A program made the translations under genes and the position numbers. Of a DNA stretch of 64,000 bases, positions 1 through 7,670 are shown one piece after another. The notes below the pieces were generated by a model that ran no database searches, was not told the DNA's origin, and saw only the letters and a program-made list of their open reading frames with translations. Each line of letters starts with the position of its first letter. The first letter of the stretch is position 1. The DNA comes from Myxococcota bacterium (GTDB lineage: Bacteria > Myxococcota_A > UBA9160 > UBA6930): NCBI GenBank assembly GCA_028277885.1, contig JANQFK010000079.1:1-64000 (forward strand), read 5' to 3'.

Positions 1-216
1 TGCCGGGTGATCTCCATCGCACCGGGGGTGGTGGAGACCGCCATGCAGGCCGAGATCCGCGAGACCGGGGAGCGCGACTTCCCCGAGGTGGCCCGCTTCC
101 ACGAGCTCCACGACGAGGGGCACCTGCGCGCCGCCGAGGACGTGGCGCGGGAGATCTGGAAGATCGTCGAGGGCCCCTTCGAGAACGGGGCGGTCCTCGA
201 CCTGCGCGACGCCTGA
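1..216 (+). CDS. SDR family oxidoreductase, C-terminal fragment (5' end outside window)
   Basis: Open from window start; VISIAPGVVETAMQAEIR is a typical SDR post-active-site PGxVxTxM segment. Confidence 0.75.
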   Translation, partial: CRVISIAPGVVETAMQAEIRETGERDFPEVARFHELHDEGHLRAAEDVAREIWKIVEGPFENGAVLDLRDA

Positions 217-251
217 ACGCGCTATACCGGTGCGGGGGCCGGGGGAGCACC

Positions 252-1475
252 ATGGCGCTGTCGATCCGCGATGCCGAGCTCTTCGGGGTGACCGAGACGA
301 CCGCCACCCTGTGCTTCCGCGTCGAGGACGACGCGGGCGCGGTGGACGCGCCCGTCGAGGTCCGGCTCGACGGCGCCACCCACGAGCGCTCCGAGGGGCC
401 CGCCGCCACCCGCGTGGTGCGCCTCGAGGGGCTCGAGCCCGGCCGCGGCTACGCGCTCGAGCTGCGGGGCCCGGGCGGCCTGCGCGCGGAGCCCGACCGC
501 TACCTGCCCGCCGCGTTCGAGACCCGGCCCGCTCCCGCGGCGGGGCTCGCCGCGGAGTTCGCCACCCTGAACGACCTCCACTTCGGCGAGCCCCGGGTGG
601 GCGGCACGCTGCTCGAGAACGGCGACTACGGGCCCGAGGCCCCGGGCTTCCCGGCGGTGCACGCCGACGAGACCGGGACGCCCTACTGGTCGTTCATGAA
701 CGACGACGCCGTCGCCGAGATCAACGCCACGGGGGTGGACGCGACCTTCGTCAAGGGCGACATCGCGGACCGCGGCCGCCCGGAGCAGTTCGCCGCCGCC
801 GCGGACTGCTTCGCGAAGCTGGACGCGCCCCACCACGCCTTCCTGGGCAACCACGACCACTACGCCCTCGAGGAGGGCGTCGAGGTGGACGGCTACGCGC
901 TGCTGGGCCAGCCCCGGGCGCCGCGCCGGGTCGACCTCGGCGGCTGGTGCCTGCTGCTGCTCGAGACCGCGGTCCCCGGCGAGCACCACGGCGAGCTCTG
1001 CGCCGAGCGGCTGGCCTGGCTGGAGTCCGCCCTCGAACGCACCCGGGACGAGGGCGTCCCGACCCTGGTGCTCGCCCACCACCAGCCCGTGCCGCCCCGC
1101 TACCGGGACCGCTACCCGAACACCATCGGGATCGATCCCGGCGACTCCCTGCGGCTGTTCGCCTGCCTCGGCCGCCACCCCCAGGTGCGCGGCGTGCTGC
1201 TCGGCCACACCCACCGCAACGTGGTGCGCAGCGACGCCATGGCGAGCCACGTGCCGTTCATCGAGGTGAACTGCACCAAGGACTACCCCGGCGGCTGGGC
1301 CCACTACCGCCTGTTCGAGGACGGCCACTTCCGCCAGGAGGTGCGCCGCACCGCCAGCCCGCGGGCCCTCGCGCACTCGAGCCGCTGCCGCCACCTGTTC
1401 CGCGGCCTGTACCGGGACTTCGCGCTCGGCCCCCTCGACGCCCGCAGCTTCGTGAGCGGCCCGCTCCAGGCCTGA
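252..1475 (+). CDS. Metallophosphoesterase family protein
   Basis: Motifs NDLHFGE, KGDIADRG, GNHDHY, LGHTHRN of calcineurin-like phosphoesterases. Confidence 0.88.
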   Translation: MALSIRDAELFGVTETTATLCFRVEDDAGAVDAPVEVRLDGATHERSEGPAATRVVRLEGLEPGRGYALELRGPGGLRAEPDRYLPAAFETRPAPAAGLAAEFATLNDLHFGEPRVGGTLLENGDYGPEAPGFPAVHADETGTPYWSFMNDDAVAEINATGVDATFVKGDIADRGRPEQFAAAADCFAKLDAPHHAFLGNHDHYALEEGVEVDGYALLGQPRAPRRVDLGGWCLLLLETAVPGEHHGELCAERLAWLESALERTRDEGVPTLVLAHHQPVPPRYRDRYPNTIGIDPGDSLRLFACLGRHPQVRGVLLGHTHRNVVRSDAMASHVPFIEVNCTKDYPGGWAHYRLFEDGHFRQEVRRTASPRALAHSSRCRHLFRGLYRDFALGPLDARSFVSGPLQA

Positions 1476-1499
1476 GCCCGGCTCGCCGGCGCGCCCGGA

Positions 1500-2210
1500 T
1501 CAGCCGTCGAGGGCCCGCGTGGCGTTCTCGAGGGCCAGCAGGTCGTGGATCGTGAGGTAGCCCGACTCGAAGCTCACGATGCCCTCCTGGGCCCAGTGCC
1601 GCAGGTGCTTGTTGATGCTCTCCCGGCTGGTGCCGACGAGCTCGCCGAGCTCGGCCTGGGGGAGCTTCAGCTCGATGCGGACGCCCTCGGGCGTGGTGCG
1701 CCCGAAGCTCCGCGACAGCGAGAGCACCTGCTTCGCGAGGCGCGAGGAGAGCGGCAGGAACGAGCTGTCCTCGAAGCGCTCGGAGAGCATGCGCACGCGC
1801 TGGGCCAGGACCTCGGCCAGGCGGATCGTCACGCGCGGGTTGCGCTCCAGGAAGGGCAGCAGGTCGCGGCGGTGCAGGCTCAGCAGCACCGTCGGCTCGA
1901 GGGCCACGATGGTGGCCGAGCGCGGCGTCGCATCGAGGATCGACACCTCGCCGATGGTCTCGCCCGGCTCCATCAGGCTGAACACCACCTCCTTGCCGTC
2001 CGCCCCGGCCGAGACCGCCTTGAGCCGGCCCTCGATCACGGCGAAGAGCTGGTCCGAGCGGTCGCCCTTGCGGAAGAGCGTCTCCCGGGCGTCGAGCTTG
2101 CGCGTGGTGGTCACCGCGAGCAGCCCGTCGATCTCGCGCTCCTCGAGCTTCTGGAAGAGGGGCAGGTTCGCCAGAACCTGCCGTCGATCCAGGGGTTTGG
2201 GCCCTGCCAT
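1500..2210 (-). CDS. Crp/Fnr family transcriptional regulator (cNMP-binding + HTH)
   Basis: cNMP-binding segment GETIGEVSILDATPRSATIVAL; HTH QAELGELVGTSRESINKHLRHW. Confidence 0.93.
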   Translation of the reverse strand: MAGPKPLDRRQVLANLPLFQKLEEREIDGLLAVTTTRKLDARETLFRKGDRSDQLFAVIEGRLKAVSAGADGKEVVFSLMEPGETIGEVSILDATPRSATIVALEPTVLLSLHRRDLLPFLERNPRVTIRLAEVLAQRVRMLSERFEDSSFLPLSSRLAKQVLSLSRSFGRTTPEGVRIELKLPQAELGELVGTSRESINKHLRHWAQEGIVSFESGYLTIHDLLALENATRALDG

Positions 2211-2224
2211 GGCCCCTCCCGTGC

Positions 2225-2240
2225 TGTGAAGGCCTTCACA
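2225..2240. promoter_or_regulatory. CRP-like operator TGTGAAGGCCTTCACA (perfect palindrome)
   Basis: Exact TGTGA-N6-TCACA, 15 bp upstream of the Crp-family start codon and about 100 bp upstream of the divergent P450. Confidence 0.8.
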
Positions 2241-2338
2241 GCGGCCGGCCCGGCCCGTGCCTAGGATCGGGCCGTGTTCGGCATTTCACCCAGTCTACCG
2301 ACGGCACCCTCCGCGGTGCCACGGCAGGGAGGAGAGCC

Positions 2339-3583
2339 ATGGCCTTCCGCGTCTCCCACGCCCCCACCGGCTCCCACGCCGCCCCGACCCGCAGCGACCG
2401 CGCCCCGGACGACGCACTCGCCTACGACCCCCACGACCCCGCCTTCCACCAGGACCCGTACCCCCTGTACGCGCGGCTCCGGGAGGAGGCTGCGATCCAC
2501 CGCAGCCGCACCGACACGTCGGCCTGGGTGCTGTCCCGCTACGCGGACTGCCTCGCGCTGCTGCGGGACCCGCGCGTCGGCTCCCTCCAGGGCTTCGACA
2601 CCCGCACCGGCCCGGCCGGCGGCGGCGTCCGCACCCTCGCGCGGCGCGCCCGGGAGCAGGCCCGGGCCCGCCGCCTGGTGGCGCGCGCCGTCACGCCCTG
2701 GACCCTCCAGCGCCAGCGTCCCCGCCTCGAGCGCCTCGTGGACTGCCAGGTCGAGGCCTTCGGCGGCCGCGACGCGGTGGAGCTCATGCAGCTCGCCCAG
2801 GCCGTGGCGGTGACGTCGGTGTGTGAGCTCCTCGACGTCCCCACCGGCGAGCGCGCGCCGTTCCGGGAGTGGCTGCCGGCCTTCGCCCACGGCCTCGAGT
2901 CGGGCGCGTCCGACGAGGCGCAGCGGCTCTCCCGGGCCGCGCGGAACTTCCTGGCCGACCACCTGGCGGAGCGCGTCGCCGCCGACGAGCGCTCCCCGGC
3001 CGGTGGTCTGCTCACCCGCCTGGCGGGAGCCGAGGAGCAGGGCGTGCGACTCGACCGCCGCGCGCGGGTCACGAGCGGCGTCGACCTCGCGCTGGCAGGC
3101 TACCTGACCAGCTACGGGCTGCTGGGCAACGCGCTCCTCGCGCTGCTGAGCCATCCCGAGGCCTTCCACGCGCGGCGCGCGGACCCCGCCAGCATCCCCT
3201 TCGCGGTGGACGAGTGCCTGCGCTGGGACCCGCCGCTCCAGGTCGTGGTGCGCTTCGCGCTGGAGGACTTCGCTCTGCGGGGCCACGCGGTCCGCGCCGG
3301 CGATCCGCTGTGGCTGCTGGTGGGGTCGGCGAACCGGGACCCGCGCTGCTTCCTCGAGCCCGAGCGCTTCGATCCGCTGCGGGCCGGTCCGCCGCACCTG
3401 GGCGGCGGGCTGGGCGGCGCCTTCGGGATCGGCGCCGAGCTGGCGCGGCAGGGCGCCGAGGTCGCGCTGCGGCGCCTGGTCCGCGCCCGACCGCGGCTGG
3501 TGCTCGCCTCGGATCACCTCGACCGGCGCGCCATGGGGCTGTTCCGGTTCCCCGGGCGCCTGCCCGTCGCCGTGGCGAGCTAG
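2339..3583 (+). CDS. Cytochrome P450-like protein
   Basis: P450-like N-terminus (YDPHDPAFHQDPYPLYARLREEA), ECLRWDPPLQVVVRFALEDFALRGHAVRAGDPLWLLVGSANRDPRCFLEPERFDPLR; no obvious FGxGxHxCxG heme loop (GGAFGIGAELARQ). Confidence 0.85.
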   Translation: MAFRVSHAPTGSHAAPTRSDRAPDDALAYDPHDPAFHQDPYPLYARLREEAAIHRSRTDTSAWVLSRYADCLALLRDPRVGSLQGFDTRTGPAGGGVRTLARRAREQARARRLVARAVTPWTLQRQRPRLERLVDCQVEAFGGRDAVELMQLAQAVAVTSVCELLDVPTGERAPFREWLPAFAHGLESGASDEAQRLSRAARNFLADHLAERVAADERSPAGGLLTRLAGAEEQGVRLDRRARVTSGVDLALAGYLTSYGLLGNALLALLSHPEAFHARRADPASIPFAVDECLRWDPPLQVVVRFALEDFALRGHAVRAGDPLWLLVGSANRDPRCFLEPERFDPLRAGPPHLGGGLGGAFGIGAELARQGAEVALRRLVRARPRLVLASDHLDRRAMGLFRFPGRLPVAVAS

Positions 3584-3584
3584 A

Positions 3585-3640
3585 GGCCGACCCAGGATGG
3601 GTCGGCTTCCGCCGCGAAGCGAGCCCGAAGGGCTCGCTCA
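3585..3640. repeat. Two-hairpin element, copy C (inverted orientation)
   Basis: GCCGACCC-aggat-GGGTCGGC then AGCGAGCCC-gaa-GGGCTCGCT between convergent genes. Confidence 0.8.
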
Positions 3641-3691
3641 GCTGGCCCGAGCCCCCTTCGGAGCGGGGGCGGAGCGGGGCAACGGGTCGGA

Positions 3692-4363
3692 TCAGCCGAC
3701 GCCGCCCGCGATGACGGCGCGCCCGCCGTCCCGCGGCGCGCGCAGCCAGCGCCAGGCGTCGCGCAGCGAGCGGGTGAGCCGGAAGCGCCCGGCCAGCACG
3801 CGGCGCAGGTCCGCGCCCTGGCACAGGCGGCTGGCGCGCTCGAGCAGGAGCAGGGCCTCGGGGCGCTGGTCGCAGCGGCCCAGCAGGCTCGCCAGGTCGA
3901 GCAGCACGTCGACGTTGCCGGGCTCGTAGGTGCGCACCCGACGCAGCAGATGGATCGCGACGGGGCGCTGCCAGCGCTGGTTGTAGTGGTGGCGCGCGTC
4001 GAGCAGCGTGCGCACCGCGTCGGCGGAGCGTCCGTGGCGGCGCAGCAGCTCCGAGGTCTCGAGCCAGGCCTCGAGCTCCTGGGGAAGGCGCTCGCAGGCC
4101 TCTCGGTAGATCGAGAGCGCGCGGTCGGTGCGGTCCTCGCGCAGGAAGCTCCGCGCCGCGGTGCGGTAGCTCATCCAGGCGTCGAAGAGCTGGCCGGACT
4201 CGGCGAGCAGCGGGGCCACCTTGTGGTGGAGCTCGCCGTTCTGCGGCTCCACGGCGAGCACCCGGCGGTAGAGCGCGATGGCGCGTCGGCGTCGCTTGCG
4301 CGAGCGCGCGCGGGACGCCTCGTCGAGGAGCCGCGCGCGATCGTAGGTTTCCCCCGAGAACAT
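3692..4363 (-). CDS. Tetratricopeptide-repeat-like protein
   Basis: Helical repeats (AIALYRRVLAVEPQNGELHHKVAPLLAESGQLFDAWMSYRTAARSF...). Confidence 0.75.
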   Translation of the reverse strand: MFSGETYDRARLLDEASRARSRKRRRRAIALYRRVLAVEPQNGELHHKVAPLLAESGQLFDAWMSYRTAARSFLREDRTDRALSIYREACERLPQELEAWLETSELLRRHGRSADAVRTLLDARHHYNQRWQRPVAIHLLRRVRTYEPGNVDVLLDLASLLGRCDQRPEALLLLERASRLCQGADLRRVLAGRFRLTRSLRDAWRWLRAPRDGGRAVIAGGVG

Positions 4364-4561
4364 CCTCTCCCCCTTCCTCGAACGGCGAGCCGGTCCCGGC
4401 CCCTCGGGGGGAGCCCTCGGGAGGGACGGCCGGCGTCCCCGTCGGATCGGGTCCGGACCCGCGAGCGGCCGTGACGCGCCTCACCGGCCCCGGTGCGCGA
4501 TTTCCGGCCGTCGGCAGCCACGAAGCAGTGGATGCGCAGCGATGCCGTCCCGGAGACTTCG

Positions 4562-5374
4562 ATGCCCGCAGCGCGCCGCGCCGTCGCCCGCACCGCAGCC
4601 GCCCTGCTGCTCGCAGCCGGGCTCGCGGCCCCCGCCCAGGCCTTCCGGGTGGACGCCTGGTCGGTCGCCTGGACCCAGCAGATCGACGCCTTCGGCAACC
4701 CGCTCACGATCGGCGACGACTTCGAGGACGGCGTCTTCCCGGGCTTCCCGGTCTACGGGGAGCTGTGCGGGAGCGTCTCCCCGGGCGACGAGGCGGGAGG
4801 CAGGCTCACCATCGGCGACGATCCCGAGACCGGCCCGGGCTGCGCGGGCATCGAGCTCATCTCGGGCAACGTGACCGCCGTCGGCGACATGGTCGCGAAC
4901 GTCACCTACGACTTCGCGGTGCCGGCGCCGGGCGAGCTCTACGGCATCACGCTCGGAAACGTCGACGGCAACGACTTCGTCACCATGGTGGTGTCGCGGG
5001 CCGAGGTGCCGCTCACCGGCGACCGGGTGCTGATCGCGATCTCGGACGAGAACTTCAACGGCCTGAACGTCGTGCAGCAGTTCATCTTCCCCCAGGCCCC
5101 GGCAGACCTGGTGGGCGACTTCTCGAGCATCGAGCTGCAGCTCGAGCTCACCACCGACGGCTTCGGCCTGGTGCCCCAGGGCCGCTTCCGGGTCGACGAC
5201 AACCCGATCTTCCAGAACCTCGACCCCAACCCCCTGGGCGGCTCCGACGGGCTGCTGAGCGTGTTCGACCTCCACGGCGCGTCGCTCATCGCCACCCCCG
5301 AGCCGGGCACGGCGCTGCTGCTGGCGGCCGGCCTCGCGGGCCTCGCACGGGCCCGCCGTCGCCGCGCCGGCTGA
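4562..5374 (+). CDS. Secreted protein with PEP-CTERM-like sorting signal
   Basis: Signal peptide MPAARRAVARTAAALLLAAGLAAPAQA; C-terminus TPEPGTALLLAAGLAGLARARRRRAG. Confidence 0.85.
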   Translation: MPAARRAVARTAAALLLAAGLAAPAQAFRVDAWSVAWTQQIDAFGNPLTIGDDFEDGVFPGFPVYGELCGSVSPGDEAGGRLTIGDDPETGPGCAGIELISGNVTAVGDMVANVTYDFAVPAPGELYGITLGNVDGNDFVTMVVSRAEVPLTGDRVLIAISDENFNGLNVVQQFIFPQAPADLVGDFSSIELQLELTTDGFGLVPQGRFRVDDNPIFQNLDPNPLGGSDGLLSVFDLHGASLIATPEPGTALLLAAGLAGLARARRRRAG

Positions 5375-5437
5375 GCCGCGGCGCCCCCGCCGGCACGGGC
5401 CGGTGGCTATGCTGGCGGGTCGAGGAGAGCCCCGCCC

Positions 5438-7663
5438 ATGGCCGAGACGCGCCACACCTTCTGCCGGATCTGCGAGTCCCTGTGCGGCCTCGAGGTGGAC
5501 GTCGAAGCCGGGCGCGTCGTCGCGATCCGGCCGGACACGCGCCACGTCGCCACCGAGGGCTTCGGGTGCGTGAAGGGGCTCAAGCAGCACGGCTTCTACG
5601 ACTCGCCGGACCGGCTGCGCCACCCGCTCAAGCGCGTGGGCGACCGCTTCGAGCGCGCCAGCTGGGACGAGGCCCTCTCGGGCATCGGCCGCGCGGTGCG
5701 CCGCATCGTCGGCGAGGCGTCCCCCGACGCCGTGGCGATGTACGTGGGCACGGCGGCGGGCTTCAGCGTGCTGCACCCGGTCTTCGCCCAGGGCTTCATG
5801 CAGGGCATCGGGTCGAAGAGCCTGTACGCCTCGGCCACCCAGGACTGCGCCAACAAGTTCGCCGTCGCCCGGGAGATCTACGGCTTCCCCTTCACCCAGC
5901 CCTTCCCGGACGTGGAGCGCACGCGCTGCCTCGTCGTGGTGGGCGCGAACCCCGTCGTCTCCAAGTGGAGCTTCCTCCAGGTCCCGAACCCGATGAAGCG
6001 CCTGCGCGAGATCGAGGAGCGCGGCGGGCGCGTCTTCTTCGTGGACCCGCGCCGCACCGAGTCCGCCCGGGCCGCCGGCGAGCACGTCTTCATCCGGCCG
6101 GACACCGACGTGTTCTTCTACCTCGCGTTCCTGAACGAGCTGCTCGCCACGGGCGGCGTCGACCGCGCCCGGGCCGAGGAGCACCTGACCGGCGTGGCGG
6201 AGCTCGGGGCGCTCGCCGCGCCCTGGACGCCGGAGCGGGTCGCCCCGGTCACGCGGATCGCGCCGGAGACGCTGCGCGAGATGGTGGCCGCCTACCGCGA
6301 GGCCGAGGGCGCCGCGCTCTACAGCTCGACGGGCGTCAACATGGGAACGAACGGCTCGCTGTGCTTCTGGCTCCAGGAGGCCATCAACGCCGTCTCCGGC
6401 AACCTCGACCGCCCCGGCGGCACCCTGGTGGGCCGGGGCGTGCTCGACTTCGCGAAGCTCGGCAAGCGCAGCGGCTTCGGGCTGAGCAGCGAGCGCTCGC
6501 GCATCGGCGACTTCAAGGCCGTGAACGACGCCTTCCCGGGCGGCGTCCTGGCCGACGAGATCGAGACGCCGGGCCCGCGCCAGGTGCGCGCGATGTTCGT
6601 CACCGGCGGCAACCCGCTGGTCACCATGGCCAACGCCGGGCGTCTGCGCCGGGCCTTCGAGCACCTCGAGCTGCTGGTGGTGACGGACATCTTCCTGAAC
6701 GAGACCGCCTCCCTCGCCCACTGGGTGCTGCCCGCCACCACGCCCTTCGAGCGCGCCGACCTCCCGTTCCTGTTCCCGCTGCTGATGGGCATGCAGTCCC
6801 GGCCCTACCTGCAGGCCACCGAGCGGGTGGTGGAGGCCGACGGCGAGCAGCGCGACGAGGCCACCATCTACACCGACCTGGCCCGGGCCTGCGGGGTCCC
6901 GCTGTTCCGCTCGCGGGTGGCCCAGCGCGCCCTCGAGCTGGCCCGGCGCCTCGACTCCGCGCGCCATCCGGGGCGCCAGCCGTCGATCCCCCAGGAGGCC
7001 CTGCTCTCCCTGCTGCTGCGCGTGACCGGCCACGGCAGCTTCTCGCGCCTGCTCGGCGAGACCCACGGCCGCCCGCTCCCGGAGCACGCGGGCGGCGACT
7101 TCCTCGGCCAGCGCGTCGTCACCGAGGACGGGCGGGTCCAGCTGGCGCCCGAGGCGTTGACCCGGCAGGCGGCCAAGCTCGAGACCGACTTCGCGCGGGA
7201 GCTCGCCAACCCCGACGGCCTCAAGCTGATCACCCGACGCCACCCGAAGACCCACAACTCCTGGACCCACAACCACGAGGACTTCGTGTCGGGGACGCGC
7301 CACACCAACCACCTCTACATGCACCCGGACGACGCCGCCGCCGCGCGGCTCGCCGACGGCGACCTGGCCGACGTGAGCAGCGCGACCGCCACGGTGCGCG
7401 TGCCCGTCCAGCTCCTGCCGGACCTGATGCCGGGCACCGTGGCGCTGCCCCACGGCTGGGGCCACCAGCACGCGCGCGGCCTCTCGGTGGCGAGCAAGAC
7501 CTCGGGCGTGAACGTGAACCTGCTGGCCGCGGACGGCCCGGACCGCATCGAGCGCGTCTCGGGCATGGCCCACCTGACCGGCATCCCCGTGGAGGTGCGG
7601 CCGGCGGCGGGGCCCCTCGCCGCCGACGACTGGTCGGGGATCGCGGCCGCCCCCGAGCCCTGA
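5438..7663 (+). CDS. Molybdopterin-dependent oxidoreductase
   Basis: CRICESLCGLEV...GCVKG iron-sulfur motif, GTNGSLCFWLQEAINAVSGNLDRPGG, molydopterin-binding C-terminus. Confidence 0.92.
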   Translation: MAETRHTFCRICESLCGLEVDVEAGRVVAIRPDTRHVATEGFGCVKGLKQHGFYDSPDRLRHPLKRVGDRFERASWDEALSGIGRAVRRIVGEASPDAVAMYVGTAAGFSVLHPVFAQGFMQGIGSKSLYASATQDCANKFAVAREIYGFPFTQPFPDVERTRCLVVVGANPVVSKWSFLQVPNPMKRLREIEERGGRVFFVDPRRTESARAAGEHVFIRPDTDVFFYLAFLNELLATGGVDRARAEEHLTGVAELGALAAPWTPERVAPVTRIAPETLREMVAAYREAEGAALYSSTGVNMGTNGSLCFWLQEAINAVSGNLDRPGGTLVGRGVLDFAKLGKRSGFGLSSERSRIGDFKAVNDAFPGGVLADEIETPGPRQVRAMFVTGGNPLVTMANAGRLRRAFEHLELLVVTDIFLNETASLAHWVLPATTPFERADLPFLFPLLMGMQSRPYLQATERVVEADGEQRDEATIYTDLARACGVPLFRSRVAQRALELARRLDSARHPGRQPSIPQEALLSLLLRVTGHGSFSRLLGETHGRPLPEHAGGDFLGQRVVTEDGRVQLAPEALTRQAAKLETDFARELANPDGLKLITRRHPKTHNSWTHNHEDFVSGTRHTNHLYMHPDDAAAARLADGDLADVSSATATVRVPVQLLPDLMPGTVALPHGWGHQHARGLSVASKTSGVNVNLLAADGPDRIERVSGMAHLTGIPVEVRPAAGPLAADDWSGIAAAPEP

Positions 7664-7670
7664 GGCCCGT

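Noticed and set aside
222-1394. 390-aa minus-strand ORF opposite the metallophosphoesterase
   Set aside because: Antisense shadow with compositional bias and no motifs
4481-7573. 1030-aa minus-strand ORF antisense to the molybdopterin oxidoreductase and PEP-CTERM gene
   Set aside because: His/Gly/Arg/Val-rich, no domain motifs; a typical shadow ORF of GC-rich DNA opposite genes with clear homology
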